Of a stretch of DNA of 64,000 nt, positions 1-10,993 are shown one piece after another. Within the stretch, counting starts at the first letter, position 1, and each line of letters begins with the position of its first letter. The translations under genes were made by a program, and so were the position numbers. The stretch is taken from assembly GCA_905221125.1 (NCBI GenBank), contig CAJNBY010000011.1, positions 6,227 to 70,226 on the forward strand, in the 5' to 3' direction. The notes below the pieces were generated by a model. It ran no database searches. It had not been told where the DNA came from and saw only the letters and a list, made by a program, of their open reading frames with translations. Origin of the DNA: a bacterium (GTDB taxonomy: Bacteria; Bacillota; Bacilli; Lactobacillales; Streptococcaceae).

Positions 1-1
1 T

Positions 2-1048
2 GCTTTAGGTGATTGGATTGTGAATGAGGAAAAACTGGGTGGAAGCCTAGAAAGTCTGATTTCAGCTATCCATGAAAGAGGTTTGCAGTTTGGACTTTGG
101 TTAGAACCTGAAATGATTTCTGTTGATAGCGATTTGTATCGTACACATCCTGACTGGGCTATTCAGGTTCCAGGATATGAGCATACCTATTCTAGAAATC
201 AATTAGTACTTAATCTTGCAAATTCTCAGGTAGTAGAATATTTGAAAAATGTCTTAGATCAACTCCTATCTTATCATGAGATTGACTACATCAAATGGGA
301 TATGAATCGTAATATTACTAACTTGGGGAATGGTTCGAACTATCTAGAGACACAGATGCAATCTCATCAGTACATGCTGGGGCTTTATGAACTTGTCGCT
401 TATCTGACAGAGAAGCACAACCATATTCTCTTTGAGTCCTGCTCTGGTGGTGGTGGACGAAATGATCTTGGTATGATGCGTTATTTCCCACAAGTCTGGG
501 CAAGTGATAACACTGATGCTATTGCACGTTTACCAATTCAATACGGTTCATCCTATCTCTATCCAACCATTTCTATGGGGGCTCATGTATCAGCAGTACC
601 AAATCATCAGATGGGACGAATGACACCGTTGGAAACTCGCGGTCATGTAGCAATGATGGGGAATTTGGGTTATGAGCTTGATTTGACAAGTTTATCAGAT
701 GAAGAGAAGGCTGAGATTGCTAATCAGGTGAACTTGTATAAAGAGTTGCGATCAGTAGTCCAGCTGGGAAACCAGTATAGGCTCATTAATCCCGATGCTG
801 AATCCAATGAAGCAGCTGTACAATTTAACTATGAAAATCAAACGATTGTAACCTACGTTCGAGTTTTATCAGTTGTAGAGACCATGGAAACAACTTTAAA
901 GTTAAAAGATTTGGATGCAGAGGGCCTGTATGAATTACAGGAAAATGGAGAAGTTTACTCAGGTGCAGAACTAATGTATGCGGGCTTAACTGTTATCTTA
1001 TCCCAAGGAGATTTTTTGAGTAGACAGTATATTTTTAGAAGACTATAA
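2..1048 (+). CDS. aga: Alpha-galactosidase (GH36), 5' end outside window
   Basis: This is the C-terminal part of a GH36 alpha-galactosidase, which releases galactose from raffinose-type sugars in the cytoplasm. The reading frame is open from base 2 and continues off the left edge, so the start is not in the window. Visible GH36 features are the KWDMNR segment holding the nucleophile Asp, the glycine-rich ESCSGGGGR segment, and WASDNTDA, which carries the acid/base Asp. About 349 residues remain of a protein that is usually about 720. It ends 34 bp before rafE and heads the raffinose cluster, as in S. pneumoniae. The family call is firm; the substrate is inferred from the neighbours. Confidence 0.93.
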   Translation, partial: ALGDWIVNEEKLGGSLESLISAIHERGLQFGLWLEPEMISVDSDLYRTHPDWAIQVPGYEHTYSRNQLVLNLANSQVVEYLKNVLDQLLSYHEIDYIKWDMNRNITNLGNGSNYLETQMQSHQYMLGLYELVAYLTEKHNHILFESCSGGGGRNDLGMMRYFPQVWASDNTDAIARLPIQYGSSYLYPTISMGAHVSAVPNHQMGRMTPLETRGHVAMMGNLGYELDLTSLSDEEKAEIANQVNLYKELRSVVQLGNQYRLINPDAESNEAAVQFNYENQTIVTYVRVLSVVETMETTLKLKDLDAEGLYELQENGEVYSGAELMYAGLTVILSQGDFLSRQYIFRRL

Positions 1049-1082
1049 TAAAGGTGTATAAATTTATAAAGGAGGCTTTCCA

Positions 1083-2333
1083 ATGAAATGGTATAAGAAA
1101 GCAGGTTTTCTTTTAGTCGCTGGGGTTAGTTTACTAGGCCTAGCAGCTTGTGGTCAGAATAATCAATCGACTGAAGGAAAAGTTACGATTGAATTTTTTA
1201 ACCAGAAGACCGAGATGGCAGATACTTTGCAAAAAATTGTAGATAATTTTGAAAAGGATCATCCTACTATTGATGTAAAACTGACGACTGTGCCGTCAGC
1301 TGGGATTGTTCTAAAGACTCGTATCTTATCAGGGGATGTTCCAGATATTATTAATATCTACCCTCAAAATATGGATTTTCAGGAGTGGGCAAAAGCAGGT
1401 TATTTTGCAGATATGACAGGGAAGTCCTATCTTGAGAACATCAAGAATGATTATGCTGAAAAGTATGCAATCAATAACAAGATTTATAGTGTACCTTTAA
1501 CGGCCAACCTTTATGGAATCTATTACAATAAAACAAAGTTTAAAGAATTAGGACTTGAGGAACCGAAGACTTTTAAAGAGTTTCAAGAGATTGTTAAAAA
1601 GATAAAAGATAGTGGTAATTCTCCGTTTGCGGTTGCAGGCAATGAAGGCTGGACATTAAATGGTTATCACCAACTTTCTCTCATTACTCTTACAGGTAGT
1701 GGAGACGAAGCTAATAATTACCTCCGCTTTTCAAAACCAAACGCTATCTCTGCAGATGATGCTATTTTAAAAGCAGATGCAGAACGACTCGATTTATTAG
1801 CAGATAATGCTCAAGATGGTTGGCGTGGTGCCTCTTATAATGATGCGGTGGTAGCATTTTCGAGTGAAAAAGCTTTGATGATGCCACAAGGATCATGGGC
1901 ATTAGCGGCAATTAATCAACAGGATCCAAAATTTGAGGTAGGAATGTTTGCCTTCCCAGGCGAAGAAGTAGGAAAAGAAGTCACTGTTGGTGCAGGGGAC
2001 ATGGCATTATCAACTTCATCTACTACCAAACATCCTAAAGAAACCGAAGAATTTATCAGCTATATGACTAGTCCAAAAGCTATGCAGTCATATTATGATG
2101 TAGATGGATCACCAGTTGCGGTGAAAGGCATACAGGAAAAAGAAGATTCAGCGCTTGCAGAGATTTCTAAACTGTCCTTTACGGATAAACATTATGTTTG
2201 GTTGGGCCAACGCTGGAACTCTGAAGAAGACTTTTTTAATCTAAGTACAGGTTACTTGATGGATAAAAATCTGAAAAATATGGCAAACAATCTCAATGCT
2301 TTCTTTAATCCAATGAAGGCAGATTTGGACTAG
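1083..2333 (+). CDS. rafE: Raffinose ABC transporter, sugar-binding lipoprotein RafE
   Basis: This is the extracellular solute-binding lipoprotein of a CUT1-family sugar importer. It has a basic N-terminus, a hydrophobic signal and a lipobox ending LAAC, with Cys23 as the lipidated residue. The remaining ~390 residues form a family 1 extracellular binding protein. The ATG at 1083 follows a GGAGG site at about 1071. It lies between aga and two permease genes and no ATPase is present; in pneumococcus the shared ATPase MsmK, encoded elsewhere, drives this importer. Raffinose as substrate is inferred from the locus. Confidence 0.93.
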   Translation: MKWYKKAGFLLVAGVSLLGLAACGQNNQSTEGKVTIEFFNQKTEMADTLQKIVDNFEKDHPTIDVKLTTVPSAGIVLKTRILSGDVPDIINIYPQNMDFQEWAKAGYFADMTGKSYLENIKNDYAEKYAINNKIYSVPLTANLYGIYYNKTKFKELGLEEPKTFKEFQEIVKKIKDSGNSPFAVAGNEGWTLNGYHQLSLITLTGSGDEANNYLRFSKPNAISADDAILKADAERLDLLADNAQDGWRGASYNDAVVAFSSEKALMMPQGSWALAAINQQDPKFEVGMFAFPGEEVGKEVTVGAGDMALSTSSTTKHPKETEEFISYMTSPKAMQSYYDVDGSPVAVKGIQEKEDSALAEISKLSFTDKHYVWLGQRWNSEEDFFNLSTGYLMDKNLKNMANNLNAFFNPMKADLD

Positions 2334-2351
2334 AATAGGAGTTAAGATGAT

Positions 2352-3224
2352 ATGGCTATTCGAAAATTTTTAAATAAATACTGGGGTTGGACATTTTTGC
2401 TCATCCCGCTTGCTTTACAAGCTATCTTCTTTTACTTTCCGATGGTACAAGGTGCTTTCTATAGTTTGACTAACTGGACTGGATTGACCTATAATTATAA
2501 ATTTGTTGGTTTGAACAACTACAAATTGTTAATGATTGATGGCAAATTCTTCACAGCCATAGCCTTTACTTTGATTTTAACTCTGGCGTTGATTATTGGA
2601 GAGATTACGATTGGGATGGTTGTGGCACGTGCCTTAAATTCTAAGATGAAAGGGCAGACCTTCTTTAGAGCTTGGTTCTTTTTCCCGGCTGTTTTGTCTG
2701 GTTTGACAGTTTCCTTGATTTTTAAACAATTCTTCAACTATGGTCTTCCAACGATTGGAAGAATTTTAGGAATTGGTTTTTTACAAGAGAGTCTATTAGG
2801 AACACCAATCGGAGCGGTAGTGGCAACTATTTTTGTTCTTCTATGGCAAGGAGTAGCAATGCCAATTATTCTCTTTCTTGCTGGTCTTCAGAGTATTCCA
2901 AGTGATATTTTGGAGGCAGCATCAATTGATGGTGCAACAAGCAAACAAACTTTTTGGAAGATTGAATTACCCTATTTATTGCCAACGGTTTCTATGGTTT
3001 TTATCCTGGCTCTTAAGTCCGGTTTGACAGCTTTTGACCAAATTTTTGCGTTGACGAGTGGTGGCCCTAATAATGCTACAACGTCTCTTGGACTTTTAGT
3101 CTACAACTATGCTTTCAAGAGTAATCAATATGGATATGCGAATGCAATTGCCTTGATTTTATTCTTAATTATTGGAATTGTTTCTCTGATCCAAATCAAA
3201 CTATCAAAGAAATTTGAAATCTAA
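2352..3224 (+). CDS. rafF: Raffinose ABC transporter permease RafF
   Basis: This is one of the two membrane subunits of the CUT1 sugar importer. The protein has 290 residues, about six membrane spans, and the cytoplasmic EAA loop EAASIDGATSKQTFWKIELP in the last third, which docks the ATPase. A conserved GGPNNAT segment follows in the last periplasmic loop. The gene starts 18 bp after rafE and ends 16 bp before rafG, so all three are probably co-transcribed. Length and topology are normal for MalF-type permeases of Gram-positives. Confidence 0.92.
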   Translation: MAIRKFLNKYWGWTFLLIPLALQAIFFYFPMVQGAFYSLTNWTGLTYNYKFVGLNNYKLLMIDGKFFTAIAFTLILTLALIIGEITIGMVVARALNSKMKGQTFFRAWFFFPAVLSGLTVSLIFKQFFNYGLPTIGRILGIGFLQESLLGTPIGAVVATIFVLLWQGVAMPIILFLAGLQSIPSDILEAASIDGATSKQTFWKIELPYLLPTVSMVFILALKSGLTAFDQIFALTSGGPNNATTSLGLLVYNYAFKSNQYGYANAIALILFLIIGIVSLIQIKLSKKFEI

Positions 3225-3240
3225 TAGAGGAGTCCTACAC

Positions 3241-4074
3241 ATGAAAAAAGAAGAAAAATTAAATCAGTTTTGGAAATATGTCCTCTTGATAGTCGGTGGT
3301 ATTCTTATACTTGTTCCTTTGTTGGTAACAGTATTTAGTTCCTTCAAGACAACTAAGGATATCATGAATCATTTCTTTAGTTTGCCCAATCCTTTTACCT
3401 TAAGTAATTATGAACGATTGATTTCGGATGGAATTGGAGGCTATTTCTGGAATTCAGCAGTTATTACGGTGTTATCATTGATTGTAGTGGCTTTCTTTAT
3501 ACCAGCTGCAGCTTATTCCATTGCTCGAAATATGTCCAAGAAAAAAGCCTTTGCAATTATGTATTCGCTCTTGATCTTAGGGATATTTGTTCCATTTCAG
3601 GTGATTATGATTCCTATCACAGTTATGATGAGCAAACTCGGCCTGGCAAATATGTGGGGGTTGGTACTACTCTATCTAACTTATGCAATTCCACAGACTC
3701 TCTTCTTGTATGTTGGTTATATTAAAATCAGTGTACCAGATAGTTTGGATGAAGCTGCGGAAATTGATGGGGCTGATCGATTTACAACTTACCGTCGAAT
3801 CATCTTTCCAATGCTGAAGCCTATGCATGCTACAACTTTGATTATCAATGCTCTCTGGTTCTGGAATGACTTTATGTTGCCACTGTTGATTCTGAATAAG
3901 GATTCTAAGATGTGGACGTTGCCTCTCTTCCAGTATAACTACCAAGGTCAGTACTTTAATGACTATGGGCCAAGCTTTGCATCCTATATTGTGGGAATTG
4001 TAACGATAACCATTGTCTACCTCATCTTCCAAAAACATATTATTTCAGGAATGAGCAACGGGGCAGTGAAGTAA
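3241..4074 (+). CDS. rafG: Raffinose ABC transporter permease RafG
   Basis: This is the second membrane subunit of the CUT1 importer, a MalG-type permease of 277 residues with six predicted spans. The EAA loop reads DEAAEIDGADRFTTYRRIIF. I chose the ATG at 3241, preceded by GAGGAG, over an upstream in-frame start that would overlap rafF and lacks a ribosome site. It pairs with RafF and is the last transport gene. The next gene, gtfA, is separated by 196 bp containing a hairpin, so it may be partly uncoupled from the transporter message. Confidence 0.92.
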   Translation: MKKEEKLNQFWKYVLLIVGGILILVPLLVTVFSSFKTTKDIMNHFFSLPNPFTLSNYERLISDGIGGYFWNSAVITVLSLIVVAFFIPAAAYSIARNMSKKKAFAIMYSLLILGIFVPFQVIMIPITVMMSKLGLANMWGLVLLYLTYAIPQTLFLYVGYIKISVPDSLDEAAEIDGADRFTTYRRIIFPMLKPMHATTLIINALWFWNDFMLPLLILNKDSKMWTLPLFQYNYQGQYFNDYGPSFASYIVGIVTITIVYLIFQKHIISGMSNGAVK

Positions 4075-4220
4075 GAAAATGCTTAGGGAATCTATAATTT
4101 CAGATACAGAGGAACAGTTCAACTTATTGACAATTCTATGTAGAAAACAAGAAAGTAGTACTTTGTAGCTTTCAGTCTATATTAGTACTGAACAAAAATC
4201 TAAAAATATCTTTCATTTAC

Positions 4221-4248
4221 GAAGCCAGGTCATATGAGACTTGGCTTC
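4221..4248 (+). terminator. Hairpin between rafG and gtfA
   Basis: The arms GAAGCCA and TTGGCTTC enclose a short loop. No long T-run follows, so it may be a processing or attenuation hairpin rather than a full terminator. It lies directly before the gtfA ribosome site. Confidence 0.4.
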
Positions 4249-4270
4249 AATTAGAAAAAGGAGAGTAATT

Positions 4271-5713
4271 ATGCCAATTCAAAATAAAACCATGTTGATT
4301 ACCTATTCTGATAGTCTTGGAAATAATCTTAAAGACTTATATGATAATTTGGAAGAGCATTTTGGAGATGCTATTGGGGGAGTTCACCTTCTACCATTTT
4401 TCTCGTCAACAGGTGATCGTGGATTTGCACCAGTTGACTATGACGAAGTGGATCCAGCGTTTGGTGATTGGGAGGATATTAAGCGTTTAGGTGAGAAATA
4501 TTATCTTATGTTTGACTTTATGATTAACCATATTTCTCGTCAATCTAAATATTATAAGGACTATCAAGAAAAACATGAAGCCAGTGAATTTAAAGATCTC
4601 TTTTTAAACTGGGACAAGTTTTGGCCAGAAAACCGTCCGACACAAGCTGATGTAGATTTAATTTACAAGCGTAAGGATCGTGCACCAAAGCAAGAGATTG
4701 TTTTTGCAGATGGTTCAGTAGAACATTTGTGGAATACTTTTGGTGAGGAGCAGATTGATCTTGACGTGACCAAAGAAGTAACGATGGGATTCATCCGTAA
4801 GACCATTCAACATCTAGCATATAACGGGTGTGATTTGATTCGTCTAGACGCCTTTGCTTATGCAGTGAAGAAGTTAGATACCAATGATTTCTTTGTGGAA
4901 CCAGATATTTGGGACTTGTTGGATAAAGTCCGAGATATCGCTGCTGAGTATGGGACAGAGCTCTTACCTGAGATTCATGAACATTATTCGATTCAGTTTA
5001 AAATAGCGGATCATGATTACTATGTTTATGATTTTGCTCTTCCAATGGTGACTCTTTATACTCTTTACAGTTCCAGAACAGAGCGCTTGGCTAAGTGGTT
5101 AAAGATGAGCCCGATGAAGCAATTTACGACGCTAGACACCCATGATGGGATTGGAGTGGTGGATGTCAAGGATATCCTGACTGATGAGGAAATTGACTAT
5201 GCTTCAAATGAGCTCTATAAGGTTGGAGCGAATGTCAAACGTAAGTACTCTAGTGCAGAGTATAACAATTTAGATATCTACCAAATCAATTCAACCTACT
5301 ATTCTGCGCTTGGAGATGATGATGTCAAGTATTTCCTTGCCCGTCTGATTCAAGCTTTTGCCCCAGGTATTCCCCAAGTCTACTATGTGGGTCTACTAGC
5401 AGGAAAGAATGACCTGGAATTATTAGAAGAAACCAAAGAAGGTCGAAATATTAATCGTCATTACTATAGCAATGAGGAAATAGCAGAAGAAGTCCAACGT
5501 CCTGTAGTGAAGGCCCTTCTCAATCTATTTTCGTTCCGTAATCGATCAGTAGCTTTTGATTTAGAAGGAACTATTGACGTTGAAACACCAACAGCCCACA
5601 GCATTGTAATCAAACGTCAAAATAAAGATAAGTCCGTAACAGCAGTAGCAGAAATTGATTTGCAAAATCACACTTATCGGGTAATTGAGAATGGAATTGA
5701 AGTAACATTTTGA
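4271..5713 (+). CDS. gtfA: Sucrose phosphorylase (GH13)
   Basis: This enzyme splits sucrose with phosphate into glucose-1-phosphate and fructose in the cytoplasm. The product is 480 residues from the ATG at 4271, which follows AAAAAGGAGAG; a 10-residue upstream extension has no ribosome site. GH13 catalytic segments are visible in order: LIRLDAFAY with the nucleophile Asp, EIHEH with the acid/base Glu, and LDTHDGIG with the transition-state Asp. GtfA sits after rafEFG in S. pneumoniae and S. mutans, where it handles sucrose freed by Aga from raffinose. Nothing looks damaged. Confidence 0.95.
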   Translation: MPIQNKTMLITYSDSLGNNLKDLYDNLEEHFGDAIGGVHLLPFFSSTGDRGFAPVDYDEVDPAFGDWEDIKRLGEKYYLMFDFMINHISRQSKYYKDYQEKHEASEFKDLFLNWDKFWPENRPTQADVDLIYKRKDRAPKQEIVFADGSVEHLWNTFGEEQIDLDVTKEVTMGFIRKTIQHLAYNGCDLIRLDAFAYAVKKLDTNDFFVEPDIWDLLDKVRDIAAEYGTELLPEIHEHYSIQFKIADHDYYVYDFALPMVTLYTLYSSRTERLAKWLKMSPMKQFTTLDTHDGIGVVDVKDILTDEEIDYASNELYKVGANVKRKYSSAEYNNLDIYQINSTYYSALGDDDVKYFLARLIQAFAPGIPQVYYVGLLAGKNDLELLEETKEGRNINRHYYSNEEIAEEVQRPVVKALLNLFSFRNRSVAFDLEGTIDVETPTAHSIVIKRQNKDKSVTAVAEIDLQNHTYRVIENGIEVTF

Positions 5714-5750
5714 AGCCTTGATATGGTTGATAAAATAGGGTTTTTATTTT

Positions 5751-5796
5751 AGAAAACGTTTCCTTTGTTTTCAAATTGCTAAAAAAGTGGTACAAT
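5751..5796 (+). promoter_or_regulatory. Candidate CcpA site and promoter before tacL
   Basis: AGAAAACGTTTCC at 5751-5763 resembles a catabolite-responsive element (cre). A TACAAT -10 box lies at 5791-5796, about 55 bp before the tacL start, with a weak TTTTCA -35 box 17 bp upstream. If real, carbon catabolite control would act on tacL as well as on the raf genes. Confidence 0.45.
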
Positions 5797-5850
5797 AAAG
5801 GGTAGCTTACTATTATCTGAATCAATTGATTTGGAGAGAAAGGATTCATT

Positions 5851-7044
5851 TTGAAATCAATAGGCTTTATTGAAAAGCTGAAAGGGTTGTCTAGTAAAGA
5901 GCTGATTTTATTGGGAATTATCCTGAGTATCTTTTTACCCTTTTATCTTTTTGTAGTTGTATTCTGTTTATATATTATCAGTTTAATTTTTACAGGGGAC
6001 ATGAAAAGTATTCTTCAGAAAATGGGGGAGCATCCGATGCTGCTTCTTTTTCTTGGCTATAGTACTGTTATATCCGTTTTTGCACAAAATTGGATGGGAG
6101 TTGTGGCTTCAGTAGGAATTTTTCTATTTACTGTTTTCTTTTTGCACTATCAGTCGATTTTATCACATAAATTCTTTCGCTTGATTTTGCAGCTCGTCTT
6201 ATTTGGTAGCGTCTTGTCAGCTGCTTTTGCGAGTTTAGAACATTTCCAAATTGTGAAGAAATTCAATTATGCTTTTCTTTCACCCAATATGCAGGTCTGG
6301 CATCAGAATCGTGCAGAAGTGACCTTCTTTAATCCTAATTATTATGGAATTATTTGTTGTTTCTGTATCATGATTGCCTTCTATCTGTTTACAACGACCA
6401 AGTTGAATTGGTTGAAAGTATTCTGTGTGATTGCAGGCTTTGTGAATCTCTTTGGTTTGAACTTTACTCAAAATCGAACGGCCTTTCCTGCTATTATCGC
6501 TGGAGCAATCATCTATCTCTTTACGACCATTAAAAACTGGAAGGCCTTTTGGCTTAGTATTGGGGTCTTCGCGATTGGCTTGAGTTTCCTCTTTTCCAGT
6601 GATTTGGGAGTTCGGATGGGGACTTTGGATTCTTCTATGGAAGAACGCATTTCTATCTGGGATGCTGGGATGGCCTTGTTTAAGCAAAATCCTTTTTGGG
6701 GTGAGGGGCCATTGACCTACATGCACTCTTATCCTCGGATAAATGCTCCTTATCATGAACATGCTCACAGTCTGTATATTGACACGATTCTGAGTTACGG
6801 AATTGTGGGGACCATTTTATTAGTTTTGTCTTCTGTTGCTCCTGTTCGTTTGATGATGGATATGAGTCAGGAGTCGGGGAAACGTCCGATTATTGGTCTT
6901 TATCTATCTTTCCTTACAGTGGTTGCTGTGCACGGAATCTTCGACTTGGCCCTCTTCTGGATTCAGTCTGGTTTCATTTTCTTGCTAGTTATGTGCAGTA
7001 TTCCATTGGAGCATCGAACGTTGGTATCGGACATGACGGATTAA
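5851..7044 (+). CDS. tacL: Lipoteichoic acid ligase TacL (RafX), O-antigen-ligase-like
   Basis: This is a 397-residue polytopic membrane protein of the O-antigen ligase/Wzy superfamily. It occupies the position downstream of gtfA where S. pneumoniae carries rafX, later renamed tacL, which joins teichoic acid chains to the glycolipid anchor to form lipoteichoic acid at the outer membrane face. About ten hydrophobic spans are visible, with a large outer loop containing WGEGPLTYMHSYP and HEHAHSLYID, typical of the ligase family. The start is TTG at 5851, preceded by AAAGGA; no ATG lies nearby. Despite its position it has no known role in raffinose use. Identity is inferred from fold and synteny. 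Confidence 0.8.
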   Translation: MKSIGFIEKLKGLSSKELILLGIILSIFLPFYLFVVVFCLYIISLIFTGDMKSILQKMGEHPMLLLFLGYSTVISVFAQNWMGVVASVGIFLFTVFFLHYQSILSHKFFRLILQLVLFGSVLSAAFASLEHFQIVKKFNYAFLSPNMQVWHQNRAEVTFFNPNYYGIICCFCIMIAFYLFTTTKLNWLKVFCVIAGFVNLFGLNFTQNRTAFPAIIAGAIIYLFTTIKNWKAFWLSIGVFAIGLSFLFSSDLGVRMGTLDSSMEERISIWDAGMALFKQNPFWGEGPLTYMHSYPRINAPYHEHAHSLYIDTILSYGIVGTILLVLSSVAPVRLMMDMSQESGKRPIIGLYLSFLTVVAVHGIFDLALFWIQSGFIFLLVMCSIPLEHRTLVSDMTD

Positions 7045-7056
7045 GTTTATAAGATT

Positions 7057-7088
7057 AAAATCTTCTACCTTGTGTAGGAGATTTTTTT
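7057..7088 (+). terminator. Terminator after tacL
   Basis: The stem arms AAATCTTCTAC and GTAGGAGATTT are followed by a T-run at 7082-7088. It separates tacL from the MarR operon. Confidence 0.8.
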
Positions 7089-7102
7089 ACTGGGGAAAAT
7101 TA

Positions 7103-7173
7103 TTTCTAAATCGAAATAGTTGACAGTTGGAACGATGAGTGTTACAATTGTTTTATTCTTTTCGATATCGAAA
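7103..7173 (+). promoter_or_regulatory. Promoter of the MarR operon with two palindromic operators
   Basis: TTGACA (7120-7125) and TACAAT (7143-7148) are spaced by 17 bp. A perfect palindrome TTTCGATATCGAAA lies just downstream at 7160-7173, and a related copy TTTCTAAATCGAAA lies just upstream at 7103-7116. The layout suggests autorepression by the MarR-type product encoded next. Confidence 0.7.
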
Positions 7174-7188
7174 TAAATTGGAGGTGTT

Positions 7189-7632
7189 ATGAAAGATAGT
7201 CATTTGCTAGCCCATCATATTCGTTTGTTGAATGGGCGGATTTTTCAAAAGTTACTGAGCCAAGACCCTGAAGCTCTTTATCGGAGTGAGCAGGGAAAGA
7301 TTTTAGCGGTTTTATGGAATAGTGAAACAGGCTGTGCAACTGCGACAGATATTGCTTTGGCGACTGGGCTTGCTAATAATACGCTGACGACTATGATAAA
7401 AAAGCTTGAGGAACAAAATCTTGTAACTGTTAGTCCATGTGGAGAAGACAAGCGTAAGAAGTATTTAGTTCTAACAGACTTGGGGCATTCTCAGAAAGAA
7501 GTGGGACATCGTGTCAGTCAGAAATTGGATACGATCTTTTACAAAGGATTTTCAGAGGAAGAAATTCGGCAGTTTGAAGCCTTTCAAGAAAGAATTTTGG
7601 CGAATCTGAAAGAAGGTGAAAATGAGGTTTAA
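7189..7632 (+). CDS. MarR-family transcriptional regulator
   Basis: This is a 147-residue winged-helix repressor of the MarR family. The recognition helix region (AAT..DIALATGLANNTLTTMIKKLE) and the wing with DKRKKYLVLTDLG are clear. The ATG at 7189 follows GGAGGTG. It heads a four-gene run with a SnoaL-like protein and a choline/betaine-type ABC importer, the same order as in S. pneumoniae. Palindromes flanking its promoter suggest it controls the run. The ligand is unknown; a link to osmolytes or choline is only an inference from the transporter genes. Confidence 0.85.
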   Translation: MKDSHLLAHHIRLLNGRIFQKLLSQDPEALYRSEQGKILAVLWNSETGCATATDIALATGLANNTLTTMIKKLEEQNLVTVSPCGEDKRKKYLVLTDLGHSQKEVGHRVSQKLDTIFYKGFSEEEIRQFEAFQERILANLKEGENEV

Positions 7633-7635
7633 ATC

Positions 7636-8400
7636 ATGTCACAACAAGTGAAAAATGCTCATAACCTATACATTCATGCCATTCAAGATGGACGAGTTGT
7701 TGAGGCTCAAGCCCAGTCTGTAGGGGATACTTATATCCAACATTCGACAGGTGTACCTGACGGAAAAGAAGGGTTTGCGGCCTTCTTTGCAGATTTCTTC
7801 GAGCGTCATCCAGAACGTCAGATTAAGATTGTCCGTACTATTGAGGATGGCAATCTGGTCTTTGTTCATGTTCATCAATATCTGAATGGTGGGGAAGCTC
7901 AATGGGTGACGACAGATACTTTCCGTGCAGATGAGAATGGACGTATCGTGGAGCATTGGGACGTTATTGACTACTATCGCACACCTGAAAATGGTCAATT
8001 AGATCAAATTTTTGGAGATTTTGAAATCAAGGATTTGGACAAAACAGCAGAAAATAAAAAGTTGGTTCGTCGTTTCTTGACAGAAATTTTCCAAAATGGG
8101 GAACTGGAGCAGTGGAGTGATTATGTGGCAGATGATTTGATTCAGCATAATCATGAGATTGGACAAGGAAGTGTCGCTTATAAAAACTATGTGGCTGAAC
8201 ATGGTGTCACTTTCGACTTTATTTTCCAACTATTAGGACAAGGAAACTATGTGGTTAGCTATGGTCAAACTCAGATTGATGGCCTTGCTTATGCCCAGTA
8301 CGATATCTTCCGTCTAGACAATGGGAAAATTGCTGAGCATTGGGACAATAAGGAAGTTATGCCTAAGGTAGAAGACCTGACCAATCGAGGGAAGTTTTAA
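7636..8400 (+). CDS. Tandem SnoaL-like (NTF2-fold) protein
   Basis: This 254-residue protein is made of two similar halves. Each resembles the SnoaL/polyketide-cyclase-like NTF2 fold: residues ~8-120 contain QHSTGVPDGKEGF and IVEHWDVID, and residues ~135-245 contain QHNHEIGQGS and IAEHWDNKE. The paired HxWD motifs near the end of each half are typical of this group. It starts 3 bp after the MarR gene and is followed 14 bp later by the transporter ATPase, so it is operonic. The reaction or ligand is not known; NTF2-fold proteins bind or isomerise small molecules. Confidence 0.75.
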   Translation: MSQQVKNAHNLYIHAIQDGRVVEAQAQSVGDTYIQHSTGVPDGKEGFAAFFADFFERHPERQIKIVRTIEDGNLVFVHVHQYLNGGEAQWVTTDTFRADENGRIVEHWDVIDYYRTPENGQLDQIFGDFEIKDLDKTAENKKLVRRFLTEIFQNGELEQWSDYVADDLIQHNHEIGQGSVAYKNYVAEHGVTFDFIFQLLGQGNYVVSYGQTQIDGLAYAQYDIFRLDNGKIAEHWDNKEVMPKVEDLTNRGKF

Positions 8401-8414
8401 AATGAGGACAAAGA

Positions 8415-10656
<2,242 letters not shown>

Positions 10657-10703
10657 TTTGAAAATGTCAAACTCAACTTGCTTAAACGACTATAGAAAAG
10701 AAT

Positions 10704-10731
10704 GCTCAGACAATGTCGTCTGGGCTTTTTT
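10704..10731 (+). terminator. Terminator after proWX
   Basis: The arms GCTCAGAC and GTCTGGGC are followed by six T residues. This ends the MarR-SnoaL-proV-proWX transcription unit. Confidence 0.85.
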
Positions 10732-10814
10732 GATATTAGAGTTACTGAATGTCTTTCAAAATGGAAAATAAGAGGAAATTTTTAGGACTTTCTAAAATTT
10801 TACTGTAAATACAC

Positions 10815-10842
10815 TTGACTATTCATAAAATAGGTGTATAAT
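10815..10842 (+). promoter_or_regulatory. Promoter driving the ECF operon leader
   Basis: TTGACT (10815-10820) and TATAAT (10837-10842) are separated by 16 bp, predicting a transcript start near 10849. The start falls exactly at the first base of the structured leader. The local composition looks streptococcal, so this was probably the original pnuC promoter. Confidence 0.8.
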
Positions 10843-10848
10843 GTGTTG

Positions 10849-10971
10849 TGAACTACTTAACAAATAAAGATTTCCAGCTCATGTCGACTAAGGATGGAAA
10901 TCTTGTGTATAGACAGTTCAGTAGATATATAATAGAGCGTTGCGTCCGAAAGTCTATCCAGACACGGCTCT
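10849..10971 (+). ncRNA. Structured 5' leader, candidate NAD+-II (pnuC-motif) riboswitch
   Basis: The leader contains a 9-bp helix (AAGATTTCC 10867-10875 with GGAAATCTT 10896-10904, 20-nt loop) enclosed by a 6-bp helix (TGAACT 10849-10854 with AGTTCA 10915-10920). A second hairpin region follows at 10934-10971 (AGAGC with GCTCT, inner GTCT/AGAC). The pnuC-motif (NAD+-II) riboswitch class is known from streptococci upstream of pnuC, and the pnuC remnant lies just beyond the foreign insert. That makes this leader a likely native pnuC control element now preceding the ECF operon. I could not match the consensus base by base, so the class is a candidate only; the 3' hairpin may belong to the insert. 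Confidence 0.45.
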
Positions 10972-10993
10972 TTAAAAACAAAAGGAGAAGATT

